From: JAGVSZ01 sp963747775
GTDB taxonomy: Bacteria; Pseudomonadota; Gammaproteobacteria; Burkholderiales; SG8-39
Reading direction: 5' to 3'
NCBI GenBank assembly: GCA_963747775.1
Contig: CAVVGT010000006.1
Span: 434,001-498,000, forward strand
Length of the DNA: 64,000 nucleotides
The position numbers were made by a program, and so were the translations under genes. Position 1 is the stretch's first letter; every line of letters begins with the position of its first letter. The notes beneath the pieces are model-generated. The model did no database searches. It was not told where the DNA came from and saw nothing but the letters and a program-made list of their open reading frames with translations. Positions 1 to 9,183 of the stretch are shown here, one piece after another.

Positions 1-159
1 CGCCACCCGTACGCGGTCGCCGCATGCGACGAGGCTCTGCTTGCCGCGCGGGACGCAGCGGAGGAAGGCGCCGTCCGTGGCCTCGACGAGGTAGTGGCGT
101 CCGTAGGCGGCGACCACCTGTCCCGAGGTGTGGCCCGCGCGCGGAGTCGTCGGGCTCAA
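1..159 (-). CDS. rsgA: Ribosome small-subunit-dependent GTPase A, N-terminal part (cut by window edge)
   Basis: Only the first ~53 codons are present; the gene runs off the left edge. The translated piece (SGQVVAAYGRHYLVE, then CVPRGKQSLVACGDRV) matches the N-terminal OB-fold of RsgA/YjeQ, the GTPase that checks late 30S subunit assembly. No ATG is available. The best start is a TTG whose bases overlap the stop of the upstream M48 protease gene; a GTG at 117 is the alternative. The overlap implies translational coupling with the protease gene, its usual betaproteobacterial neighbour. The GTPase motifs lie outside the window, so the call rests on the OB-fold and context. Confidence 0.8.
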   Translation of the reverse strand, partial: MSPTTPRAGHTSGQVVAAYGRHYLVEATDGAFLRCVPRGKQSLVACGDRVRVA

Positions 160-1415
160 GCGGGAGCGGGCGGCGCGAGCGACTGGAGCCGCGCGATGCG
201 GAGCGCAGCCGGCGGGTGGGAGTCGTAGAACGCGGAATGCACCGGATCCGGCGTAAGCGTCGCGGCGTTGTCCTGGTAGAGCTTGACCAGTGCGCGCACT
301 AGGTCCGCGGCATCGGCAAAGCGCGCCGCGTACACGTCGGCCTCGTACTCGTGCTTGCGCGAGTACAGGCTTCCGAGGGGATGCAGCAGAAAGGTGAAGA
401 CCGGCACCACCATGGAAAAGAGCAGCAGCGCCAACGCCGTGCCGCGGCTCTCGACGCCGAGGCCGGCGTAGAACCACGGGCGACCGATGAGCCAGCCGAG
501 CAGCGCCAGCAACGCGAGGCTGCCGAGGAACAGCCAGGCGACGCGCTTCCAGACGTGCCGGAGCTTGAAGTGGCCGAGCTCGTGCGCGAGCACCGCCTCG
601 ACCTCGGGGGGCGCAAGGCGCGCGAGCAGGGTATCGAAGAACACGATGCGCTTGGCCGCGCCGAAGCCGGTGAAGTAGGCGTTGCCGTGGCTGGAGCGCT
701 TCGAGCCGTCCATCACGAACAGTCCGTTCGCGCGGAAGCCGCATTTCGCGAGCAGCCGTTCGATGCGCTCCTTGAGCGAGGCGTCCTCGAGCGGCACGAA
801 CTTGTTGAATAGCGGGGCGATGAACGTGGGGTAGATGAGGAGGATCAGCAGATTGAACGCCATCCACGTCAGCCAGACGTACAGCCACCAGTAACTCCCC
901 ATCTTTGCCATCAGCCACAGCACGCAGAAGAGGAGCGGCACCGCCAGCGCGAGGCCGAGCGCGATCCGCTTGAGGAGGTCGGCGACGAACAGCTTCGGCG
1001 TCATGCGGTTGAAGCCGAACCGCGCCTCGATGCCGAACGTGCGCACGATCGAGAAGGGTAGGTCGACGGCGCCGGTGATGAGGGCCACGCTCAGGATGAG
1101 GGCAATCCCGAACGCGTAGCCGCCCGGATCGAAGGTACGGGCCCAGAGCTCAAACAGCGCCTGCAGGCCGCCGCCGAGCGTGAACGCGAGCAGGAGCCCC
1201 GCCGACACCAACGTGTCGATGATCCCCAGGCGGGTCTTTGCGACCGTGTAGTCGGCGGCCTTCTGGTGCGCCGCCAGCGTCACGCTCGGAGTGAACTCGG
1301 GCGGGACGGCGCGGCGGTGCTCCCGCACGTGGCGTGCATGGCGCACGGCGAGCCACAGACGCGTCGCGGTGGCGATGGCGAGCGCGGCGAGGAACGCGAG
1401 CGTGAAGGCGTGCAT
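156..1415 (-). CDS. M48 family (Ste24-type) membrane metalloendopeptidase
   Basis: A 419-residue integral membrane protease. Several hydrophobic segments lie in the first 200 residues. The zinc motif HELGH is at about residues 278-282 inside AVLAHELGHFKLRH, followed by the third-ligand motif EYEAD near 356-360, the signature of CAAX-protease-1/Ste24 peptidases. In bacteria this family is thought to act in membrane protein quality control, since prenylated substrates are absent; its real substrate is unknown. It is divergent from orn and overlaps the rsgA start, the conserved betaproteobacterial trio. The ATG at 1415 gives a normal family length and an N-terminal hydrophobic helix. Confidence 0.92.
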   Translation of the reverse strand: MHAFTLAFLAALAIATATRLWLAVRHARHVREHRRAVPPEFTPSVTLAAHQKAADYTVAKTRLGIIDTLVSAGLLLAFTLGGGLQALFELWARTFDPGGYAFGIALILSVALITGAVDLPFSIVRTFGIEARFGFNRMTPKLFVADLLKRIALGLALAVPLLFCVLWLMAKMGSYWWLYVWLTWMAFNLLILLIYPTFIAPLFNKFVPLEDASLKERIERLLAKCGFRANGLFVMDGSKRSSHGNAYFTGFGAAKRIVFFDTLLARLAPPEVEAVLAHELGHFKLRHVWKRVAWLFLGSLALLALLGWLIGRPWFYAGLGVESRGTALALLLFSMVVPVFTFLLHPLGSLYSRKHEYEADVYAARFADAADLVRALVKLYQDNAATLTPDPVHSAFYDSHPPAALRIARLQSLAPPAPA

Positions 1416-1467
1416 GTAATGCGGTTGGTGGCGTGTGCGAGAATGCGATTCTACTCAAGTAACCTGT

Positions 1468-1495
1468 GACCAAGTTTGGCTCGCCAAACTTGGTC
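1468..1495. promoter_or_regulatory. Perfect inverted repeat in the orn / M48 divergent intergenic region
   Basis: GACCAAGTTTGG and its exact complement are separated by CTCG, giving a 12-bp stem (13 if the loop closes to two bases). It is not followed by a T-run, so it is unlikely to be a terminator. It sits about 80 bases upstream of the orn start and 50 bases from the M48 start, where an operator or a leader hairpin would lie. Confidence 0.5.
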
Positions 1496-1515
1496 GCTGG
1501 ATTTGGGGGATCGTC

Positions 1516-1535
1516 AGGGGGGCGGTTGCCCCCTT
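1516..1535 (+). promoter_or_regulatory. Second hairpin in the orn leader
   Basis: GGGGGC-GGTT-GCCCCC forms a strong six-pair GC stem, extended by weaker outer pairs, about 40 bases before the orn start. With the hairpin at 1468-1495 it gives the orn leader two consecutive stem-loops. No T-run follows at once (TTGAAAG), so read-through into orn is expected. Confidence 0.4.
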
Positions 1536-1575
1536 GAAAGAATTTGGCCAACTCGTTGCAGGCGCAGCCGGGCAA

Positions 1576-2127
1576 ATGGCGCAGGACCAGAACAATCTCG
1601 CGTGGCTCGACATGGAGATGACCGGGCTCGACCCGGACCGCGACCGGATCATCGAGGTCGCGATCGTGATCACGAACTCGCAGCTCGACGCCGTTGCCGA
1701 GGCGCCGGTGCTCGTCGTGCACCAGGCCGAGAGCGTGCTCGCGGCGATGGACGACTGGAACAAGAGCACGCACGGCAAGAGCGGCCTCGTCGAGCGCGTG
1801 CGGACGTCGCGGCTCGCGGAGGCTGAAGTCGAGGAGCGCATGCTCGCGTTCCTCGGCGAGCACGTGCCCTCCCGGATCTCGCCGATGTGCGGGAACTCGA
1901 TCTGCCAGGACCGGCGATTCCTGGCGCGCTGGATGCCGCGGCTCGAGGCCTACTTTCACTACCGCAACCTGGACGTCTCGACGCTTAAAGAGCTCGCGCG
2001 CCGCTGGCGCCCCGAGCTCGCGAAAGGCGTGACCAAGCAGGGCAAGCACGAAGCGCTCGCCGACATCCACGAGTCGATCGCGGAAATGAAGTACTACCGG
2101 GAGCACTTCATCCGGTTGGCCGGATGA
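1576..2127 (+). CDS. orn: Oligoribonuclease
   Basis: A 183-residue DEDDh 3'-5' exoribonuclease that degrades 2-5 nt RNA fragments and pGpG to mononucleotides in the cytoplasm. Exo motif I is WLDMEMTGLDP, motif II is seen around MCGNSICQDRRF, and motif III includes KHEALADIHESIAEMKYYRE with the catalytic H and D. The reading frame is open back to 1435, but the ATG at 1576 (MAQDQNNLAWLDMEMTG) matches the family N-terminus and length. It is transcribed away from the M48 gene, with two hairpins in the leader. Confidence 0.96.
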   Translation: MAQDQNNLAWLDMEMTGLDPDRDRIIEVAIVITNSQLDAVAEAPVLVVHQAESVLAAMDDWNKSTHGKSGLVERVRTSRLAEAEVEERMLAFLGEHVPSRISPMCGNSICQDRRFLARWMPRLEAYFHYRNLDVSTLKELARRWRPELAKGVTKQGKHEALADIHESIAEMKYYREHFIRLAG

Positions 2128-2176
2128 GGTGCTAGACGGGGGAAAGCGGAAGGGCGCGCGGGCTGAGGCGCGTCCG

Positions 2177-3562
2177 CTACAGCGGTACGACCTTGCCCGG
2201 ATTCATCAGGTTGTCCGGATCGAAGGTACGTTTGATGGCGACCATCAGATCGACCGCGTCGCCGAGTTCCTTCTTGAGCGACTTGATCTTGCCCGAGCCG
2301 ATGCCGTGCTCCCCCGTGCAGGTGCCTTCCATGGACAGCGCGCGATCGACCAGACGCTCGTTGAACGCCTTTGCCTCGTCGAGATCGACGTCGCTGTCGG
2401 GGCGGATCAGCACCATGCAGTGGAAGTTGCCGTCGCCGACGTGGCCGAAAAGCGGGATCGGCATCGAGGCGCGCTCGATGTCGCGCGTCGTCTCGACGAT
2501 GCACTCGGTGAGCCGCGAGATCGGCACGCAGACGTCGGTCGACACCGCGCGCGCGCCGGGGCGCAGCTGCAGACCGGCAAAGTAGGCCTGGTGGCGGGCG
2601 GACCACAGCCGGTTGCGATCCTCCGGCTTGGTCGCCCATTCGAACCCCTCCCCACCGTTCTCGGAGGCGATCGCCTGGACGAGTTCGGCCTGCTCGGCCA
2701 CGCCCGCCTCGGTCCCGTGGAATTCGATCCAGAGCGTCGGCTGCTCCTTGTAGGCGGTCTTGTTGTAAGCGTTGATCGCTTTCATCGTGAGACCGCATAG
2801 CGCTTCGCTGCGCGCAATCGGGATGCCGTGCTGGAGGGTCTGGATCACCGTGTCGACGGCGCCTTTCATGTCCCGGAACGAGCACACCGCCGCGGACATC
2901 GCCTCCGGCACCGCGTACAGCCGCACCGTCACCTCCGTGATGATGCCGAGCGTGCCCTCGGAGCCGACGAAGAGCCGCGTCAGGTCGTAGCCGGCCGCCG
3001 ACTTCCGTGGCCGGCGCGAGGTCTTGATGATCCGGCCATCCGCCGTCACTACCGTCAGCGACAGCACGTTCTCGCGCATCGTGCCGTAGCGCACGGCGTT
3101 CGTCCCCGAGGCGCGGGTGGCGGCCATGCCGCCGATCGTCGCATCCGCGCCGGGGTCGACCGGGAACATCAGACCGGCGTGGCGGATCTCCTCGTTGAGT
3201 TGCTTGCGCGTGACGCCGGCCTGCACGACGGCGTCGAGATCCTCGGCGTGGACCGCGAGGACCTTGTTCATCTGGCTCATGTCGATGCATACGCCGCCGG
3301 CGTTCGCGAGGATGTGGCCTTCGAGCGAGGTGCCCACGCCGTACGGGATCATCGGCGTGTGGTAACGCCGGCAGACCTCGACGATGTCGCGCACCTCCTC
3401 GGTCGATCGCGGAAACACCACGGCGTCGGGCGCAGCGTACGGGTAGTACGACTCGTCCTTGCCGTGATGCTCGCGCACGCCGCGCGAGGTCGTGACGCGA
3501 TCGCCGAGCACGGCGCGCAGATCGGCGAGCAGCGCGGCGTCGAGTTCGCGCGCCTGGTTCAT
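2177..3562 (-). CDS. FAD-linked oxidase, D-lactate dehydrogenase (cytochrome)/GlcD type
   Basis: A 461-residue flavoprotein. The N-terminal PCMH FAD-binding domain contains VVFPRSTEEVRDIVEVCR, PYGVGTSLEGH and the DPGADATIGGMAATRASGTN stretch. The C-terminal FAD-oxidase domain contains GHVGDGNFH and EGTCTGEHGIG, which hold metal- and substrate-binding histidines in this family. It probably oxidises D-lactate or a similar 2-hydroxy acid and passes electrons to cytochrome c or quinone. Glycolate oxidase subunit GlcD is the main alternative, but no glcE or glcF neighbour is seen. It is convergent with orn and followed upstream by a small DUF6494 gene on the same strand. Confidence 0.88.
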   Translation of the reverse strand: MNQARELDAALLADLRAVLGDRVTTSRGVREHHGKDESYYPYAAPDAVVFPRSTEEVRDIVEVCRRYHTPMIPYGVGTSLEGHILANAGGVCIDMSQMNKVLAVHAEDLDAVVQAGVTRKQLNEEIRHAGLMFPVDPGADATIGGMAATRASGTNAVRYGTMRENVLSLTVVTADGRIIKTSRRPRKSAAGYDLTRLFVGSEGTLGIITEVTVRLYAVPEAMSAAVCSFRDMKGAVDTVIQTLQHGIPIARSEALCGLTMKAINAYNKTAYKEQPTLWIEFHGTEAGVAEQAELVQAIASENGGEGFEWATKPEDRNRLWSARHQAYFAGLQLRPGARAVSTDVCVPISRLTECIVETTRDIERASMPIPLFGHVGDGNFHCMVLIRPDSDVDLDEAKAFNERLVDRALSMEGTCTGEHGIGSGKIKSLKKELGDAVDLMVAIKRTFDPDNLMNPGKVVPL

Positions 3563-3584
3563 TGCCTTGGTTCCCCCGTCGGAC

Positions 3585-3791
3585 TCATTCCAGCACGATC
3601 TTGCCGTCGAACTTCACGTTGAGCTTGAGGCCTGGCACCTCGAGGGTCATCGTCGCCGGAAACGATTCGTTTCCTTGCGCCACCCCGGACTCCACCGCCC
3701 GCGCGACCGCGTGCTCGATCTCGCGCTGCGAGCTGACCCCGACGAGTTTGAGGAACTTGCGGATCGACAGGTTCAGCGTGTCCTCGTTCAT
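3585..3791 (-). CDS. DUF6494 family small protein
   Basis: A 68-residue acidic protein starting MNEDTLNLSIRKFLKLVGVS. The N-terminal half is helical; the end (EVPGLKLNVKFDGKIVLE) is beta-like. It resembles the small proteobacterial family called DUF6494, of unknown function. The internal ATG at 3791 is chosen because residues upstream of it in the open frame are low-complexity and arginine-rich. It lies 22 bases upstream of the flavoprotein gene on the same strand and may be co-transcribed with it. Confidence 0.75.
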   Translation of the reverse strand: MNEDTLNLSIRKFLKLVGVSSQREIEHAVARAVESGVAQGNESFPATMTLEVPGLKLNVKFDGKIVLE

Positions 3792-3879
3792 CGCGGCGAC
3801 TCGGGGTAGGGGTGCGGGGAGGGTAGTCCGCAGGGTGGGGCAAGTCAATCTGGCGCGGCGCGCGCCGCGCGAGCGTCGC

Positions 3880-5523
3880 TCAGCCGCGTCGGTACAGCCG
3901 GAATCGCTCCCGATCCCGGGGTCGGCTGCCCTCCCAGACCCGGCGCCACTTGCCCGCGGGCTCGATGTTTTGATCGCGCGTACTCGACTGGACGAGCAAG
4001 TAGGGACAATCACTCGGACCGTGGGTTTCGACGCGCCGCGTCACCAGGCCGGCATAATAGTGAAGCACGGCACGCTGCGTCTCGCCGAGCCCGCGGCTCT
4101 CGACGCAGCGGGTCTTCGGAGGCAGCGCTTTGCGCAGGCCCTCGGCGACCGGACGATAGCTCTTGGAATAGTCGATCCAGTCGAGCCAGAGCGTCGTCGC
4201 CAGGCCCCACACCAGCGTCACGCCTGCGGCCCAGTACGTGAGACCGCGCAAGGTGGTGCGCTCGGCACGATTGACGAGGGCCAGCCCCGCGCCAGTGAGA
4301 AGCAGCGCAACGACGAGCGGCAACCATTCGACCTGCATCACGAAACCCGGCGCGAGCCGTGCCGCGTGTTTCGAGATCGGTTCGGGAAATCCCGTCAGCG
4401 TGGCGAGCCACATGAACCACATGTAGCCCGCCGCGAGCGCGAACGTCATCACCGCGAACCACGCAAGCGCGTTCGCCGCGCCGCGGCGTGCGCCGACCGC
4501 CGCGACGCCGGCCGGGATCGCGAGCGGAACGAGCAGTGCAAGCATGTCCATTTCGCGCGGGTGCCCCATGAACAGCAGCAGCACCAGCGACACGAGCGTC
4601 GCGACGAACGGTACGGCGAACCCGGGCTCGCGCAGCTGGCGCCGGTATTCCCACGTGGCCCAGGCGGTGAGCGGCCAAACCGGCCACGCGGCCCAGAGCA
4701 GCGTCTTGAGGATCTCCAGGGTGGAGTCGAGCCGCGGGGGATGGCTGACCTGCAGGAACTGCCACGCCAGCCAGCCATCGAAGTACGCCGGCGCGCGCAC
4801 CGCGAGGGCCCACGGCCAAGCGAGAACGAGCGGGGCCAGGATCCCCAAGCCGAGCCCGACGGACAGCGCGAAGTTGCGCTGCCGGAAGGACACACAGAGC
4901 GGCAGGACGAGCAACGCCGCCGCGAGCGGCTGGAGCAGCGCGGCGAGGCCCTTCGCGAGGAACGCGATCGCGCTTCCCACTCCGAAGCAGACGCCGCTCT
5001 TGAGCGGCTTGCGATGGGAAATGGCGACGCCGTAGTAGGCCGCGGCTAGCCCGGCGAGCATCGCGGTCTCCGCGGTGGCCTCGTGGGCGTGCCAGAGCAG
5101 CCCAACGCAGCCCATCAGCGCCAGCACCGACAGGTCACCCTCGCGCTTGCCGTAGAGCTCGCGCGCCGCGAGCCGCACGAACCAGAGCGTGACGAGAATG
5201 AAGAGCGCGCTGGCGAGCCGCGCGGCGTCGTGGGGCGGGAGGATCCCCGCGAGGGCCAGCACTAATGCTCCGGCGGCCCAGAAATAGAGCGGGCCGTCCT
5301 CGAAGTAAGGCTCCCCGGCGAGGTGCGGCGCGAGCCAGTCGCCGCTCGAGATCATCTGGTGCACGACGCCGAACCCGATTGCGTCTTCCGTCTTCCACGG
5401 GTCGTGACCGAACAGGCCCGGCAGCAGGAACGCGGCGACGAACAGCGCGAGCGGCCAGCCCGCGAGCGGCAGCCGGATCGGCGCTCTGACCCAGGCGGGA
5501 AGTCGCACGCTTGCCGGCGCCAC
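3880..5523 (-). CDS. Family-39 glycosyltransferase (ArnT/PMT-like), integral membrane
   Basis: A 547-residue polytopic protein with about 12 hydrophobic helices. Near the N-terminus it carries DPWKTEDA and, after a helix, GEPYFEDGPLYFW, the acidic periplasmic-loop motifs of the PMT_2/ArnT superfamily that uses polyprenyl-phosphate sugars. The C-terminal soluble part (SYRPVAEGLRKALPPKTRC, then a tyrosine- and charge-rich tail) is the periplasmic domain. It probably transfers a sugar to a lipid or glycan at the outer face of the inner membrane; acceptor and sugar are unknown. No arn or LPS cluster is adjacent, so an ArnT role in lipid A modification is not supported. Confidence 0.8.
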   Translation of the reverse strand: MAPASVRLPAWVRAPIRLPLAGWPLALFVAAFLLPGLFGHDPWKTEDAIGFGVVHQMISSGDWLAPHLAGEPYFEDGPLYFWAAGALVLALAGILPPHDAARLASALFILVTLWFVRLAARELYGKREGDLSVLALMGCVGLLWHAHEATAETAMLAGLAAAYYGVAISHRKPLKSGVCFGVGSAIAFLAKGLAALLQPLAAALLVLPLCVSFRQRNFALSVGLGLGILAPLVLAWPWALAVRAPAYFDGWLAWQFLQVSHPPRLDSTLEILKTLLWAAWPVWPLTAWATWEYRRQLREPGFAVPFVATLVSLVLLLFMGHPREMDMLALLVPLAIPAGVAAVGARRGAANALAWFAVMTFALAAGYMWFMWLATLTGFPEPISKHAARLAPGFVMQVEWLPLVVALLLTGAGLALVNRAERTTLRGLTYWAAGVTLVWGLATTLWLDWIDYSKSYRPVAEGLRKALPPKTRCVESRGLGETQRAVLHYYAGLVTRRVETHGPSDCPYLLVQSSTRDQNIEPAGKWRRVWEGSRPRDRERFRLYRRG

Positions 5524-5699
5524 TACTCGATGACTTTCACGGTCGGTTCGCTGTGCACCGCGCCGAAATCCGCCTCATCGGCGATGGAGTCGGCTGCGCA
5601 GTCCGCGATGGCCGCCGCGAGGGAAAGCGCGGGAGCGAGGGTGCGGAGCATGCGCGGGATTTTACCCGCCGGGTCCGCCGCGCCGGCCCCGAAAGCGAC

Positions 5700-5721
5700 A
5701 AAGGCAGCCGAAGCTGCCTTT
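5700..5721 (-). terminator. Rho-independent terminator-like hairpin after rpmE
   Basis: On the minus strand AAAGGCAGC-TTCG-GCTGCCTTT forms a perfect nine-pair stem with a stable UUCG loop, 18 bases past the rpmE stop. The following bases (GTCGCTTTC) are only moderately T-rich. Confidence 0.7.
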
Positions 5722-5739
5722 GCGATGGCACCGCGGCTG

Positions 5740-5991
5740 TCAGCTGGCGGCGGGGGCCTTGGGGGCCGCCTTAGCGCCGGTCTTCGCAGCGCCCTTGCTG
5801 TACTTCTGCCGGAATTTCTCGACGCGACCCGCGGTGTCGACGATCTTCTGCTTGCCGGTGTAGAAGGGATGGCACGCGGCGCAGACCTCGACGTGGAGTT
5901 CCTTGCCGAGCGTGGAGCGCGTGGTGAAGGTGCTGCCGCACGAGCAGATGACCTTGATTTCCTTGTATTGCGGATGGATGCCGGATTTCAT
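5740..5991 (-). CDS. rpmE: 50S ribosomal protein L31
   Basis: An 83-residue large-subunit protein, MKSGIHPQYKEIKVICSCG onwards, with the zinc-binding cysteines of the C+ form (CSC near 16-18 and CAAC near 37-40) and the HPFYTGKQ motif. The C-terminus is extended by an Ala/Lys-rich tail (about 15 residues) compared with E. coli L31. The ATG at 5991 is the conserved start; the longer open frame upstream is ignored. It follows rho on the same strand by about 120 bases, a common betaproteobacterial order, and is followed by a UUCG-capped hairpin. Confidence 0.96.
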   Translation of the reverse strand: MKSGIHPQYKEIKVICSCGSTFTTRSTLGKELHVEVCAACHPFYTGKQKIVDTAGRVEKFRQKYSKGAAKTGAKAAPKAPAAS

Positions 5992-6109
5992 CGGTGAGTC
6001 CTTTCGGTCGTGGCTCGGTCTCGCGGACCGCGCACTGCGCGGAAGAACGCGTTTCGAGCCGGTGGCGAGGGGCGTTATTCTGTCAGAAAACGCCCGCTGA
6101 ATCAACGAC

Positions 6110-7369
<1,260 letters not shown>

Positions 7370-7515
7370 GATGGAGGTCGGGACCTGGGTCGCTGGCGCC
7401 CTCTGCGGGGGCGGCTCGGGGGAAGGGGGTGCGCCGGAAACCGGCGCGGCGGGACGTGGCTCGGATGGTAGCTCGGATCTCCGGGGTGCGCCAGAGCGGC
7501 GGTGCCGGGCGGACA

Positions 7516-7842
7516 CTAGATGTTGCTGTCGAGGAAGGCGGTTAGCTGAGACTTCGAGCGTGCGCCGACGATCTGCTCCTCGACATTCCCGTTCTTGAAC
7601 AGCATGAGCGTCGGTATGCCGCGAATGTTGTATTTCTTCGGCACTTCCACGTTCGCGTCCACGTCGAGCTTCGCGATCTTCAGCTTGCCGCCGTACTCCT
7701 TGGCGATCTCGTCCAGGATCGGCGCGATCGCCTTGCAGGGGCCGCACCACTCGGCCCAGTAGTCGACCAGTACCGGCAGGTCGGACTTCAGGACCTCGGG
7801 CTCGAACGTCTGGTCGGTGACGTGCACGATGTGCTCGCTCAT
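7516..7842 (-). CDS. trxA: Thioredoxin
   Basis: A 108-residue classical thioredoxin with the active site WCGPC at residues 32-36, preceded by VDYWAE and followed by the cis-proline motif RGIPTLMLFKNG. It reduces protein disulfides in the cytoplasm. The start MSEHIVHVTD is preceded by GAAAGGAAGCGA, a good ribosome-binding site. It is divergent from fdxA and heads the trxA-rho-rpmE series on the minus strand. Confidence 0.97.
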   Translation of the reverse strand: MSEHIVHVTDQTFEPEVLKSDLPVLVDYWAEWCGPCKAIAPILDEIAKEYGGKLKIAKLDVDANVEVPKKYNIRGIPTLMLFKNGNVEEQIVGARSKSQLTAFLDSNI

Positions 7843-8093
7843 TCGCTTCCTTTCGGGTGGCTCTGCAGGGGGCTCGCAGCGGGCGCTGCGGAGGAACATT
7901 CTTATTGGTCGCTATGCTAGCAAAAATCGCCCGTTCCAGCATCGTTGCATACCGTCCGCTGCCGCCCGGACCTTGACGCGCTTCCCGTTGATCCAAAAGG
8001 GATATTCCCCGTAACCAGGCCTCCGGGATCGCGTGCTACCATGAATCGGAAGCCGACTCGCCCGCCCGAGTGCGACAAACCAAGGGTCTCGCC

Positions 8094-8417
8094 ATGACTT
8101 ACGTCGTCACCGAGAGCTGCATCAAGTGCAAGTACACCGACTGCGTGGACGTCTGCCCGGTGGACTGCTTTCGCGAGGGGCCGAACATGCTGGTCATCGA
8201 CCCCGAGGAGTGCATCGATTGCACGCTCTGCGTGGCCGAGTGCCCGGTCGAGGCGATCTACGCCGAGGACGACGTCCCACCCGAGCAACGCCCCTTCACC
8301 GCGCTCAACGCCGAGCTCGCGAAGCTCTGGAAACCGATCGTCGAGCGCAAGAGCGCGCCCGCCGACGCGGACGAGTGGGCAAAAACCAAAGACAAGGCGC
8401 AGTTGCTGGAACGCTGA
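8094..8417 (+). CDS. fdxA: 7Fe (3Fe-4S/4Fe-4S) ferredoxin
   Basis: A 107-residue ferredoxin. The first cluster motif is CIKCKYTDCVDVCPVDC and the second is CIDCTLCVAECPVEA, the spacing of the Azotobacter FdI-type 7Fe family. The C-terminal tail (ALNAELAKLWKPI) is typical of betaproteobacterial FdxA. It is a cytoplasmic electron carrier. The ATG at 8094 is preceded by AAGGG at a fair distance; an in-frame upstream extension to 8070 has no such support. It is divergent from trxA and followed by a CBS-domain gene 111 bases later. Confidence 0.95.
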   Translation: MTYVVTESCIKCKYTDCVDVCPVDCFREGPNMLVIDPEECIDCTLCVAECPVEAIYAEDDVPPEQRPFTALNAELAKLWKPIVERKSAPADADEWAKTKDKAQLLER

Positions 8418-8528
8418 GTCCGTTGCCGCGCGGGCGGCGGGTGCAGCCTGGCGGCCTTTGCACTCACGCCCGCGTGGTCTAACATCCAAGCGCGGCGCCT
8501 GCCGCGGTCGCCGAAAGGAGGGGATGCC

Positions 8529-8963
8529 ATGCTCGCCAAGGAGATCCTCCGCATCAAGGGTACGGTGCTTTACACCATTGCGCCCGAGGGCCGGCTCGCG
8601 GACGCGGTCGGCACGATGGTGGAGAACGACATCGGCTCCCTCGTCGTCATGGACCACGGGCGGCTGGTGGGAATGCTCACCTTCCGCGAGGTGCTTGCGG
8701 CCCAGCATCGGTTCGGCGACCGGCTCGCAAGCCTCAAGGTCCAGGACGTCATGCTCAAGGAGCCGCGTTTCGTCGGCCCGGCGATGGAGGTCGACGACCT
8801 GCGCAGGACGATGCTCGAGACCCACGCGCGCTACATACCGGTGATGGACGGCGCGACCCTGATCGGCGTCCTGTCGTTCCACGACGTCGCCAAGGCGGTG
8901 CTCGAGGAGCAGAGCTTCGAGAACCGCATGCTCAAGGGCTACATCAAGAACTGGCCCGACTGA
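8529..8963 (+). CDS. CBS-domain-pair protein
   Basis: A 144-residue protein made of two tandem CBS motifs. The first covers about residues 12-65 (IGSLVVMDHGRLVGMLTFRE), the second about 75-130 (YIPVMDGATLIGVLSFHD). Stand-alone CBS pairs bind adenosine nucleotides and act as energy or redox sensors; no partner domain is present here. A strong ribosome-binding site (GAAAGGAGGGG) precedes the ATG at 8529. Context beside fdxA gives no clear function. Confidence 0.88.
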   Translation: MLAKEILRIKGTVLYTIAPEGRLADAVGTMVENDIGSLVVMDHGRLVGMLTFREVLAAQHRFGDRLASLKVQDVMLKEPRFVGPAMEVDDLRRTMLETHARYIPVMDGATLIGVLSFHDVAKAVLEEQSFENRMLKGYIKNWPD

Positions 8964-9183
8964 GCCACCGCCGCCGGTCGACCTCGCGCTGGAGCGGGAT
9001 TCGCGTCGCACGGCAGGCCACCGCCCGCGGGTGTGGCCGAGACGCGCGTTGTGCGTGGGCCGTTTCCACTGATACGCGTCGAATGACCTGACGCTGCTTG
9101 TCGCGTCGCACGCTACCGCGGTCAGGTTTCACGGTGCGCGCCGCCGGCAGCATGACAGAATCGCGGCGCACAGGAAACGGCCG

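Noticed and set aside
3880..5523. ArnT (aminoarabinose transferase) identity for the family-39 glycosyltransferase
   Set aside because: Only superfamily motifs are visible and no other arn genes are present.
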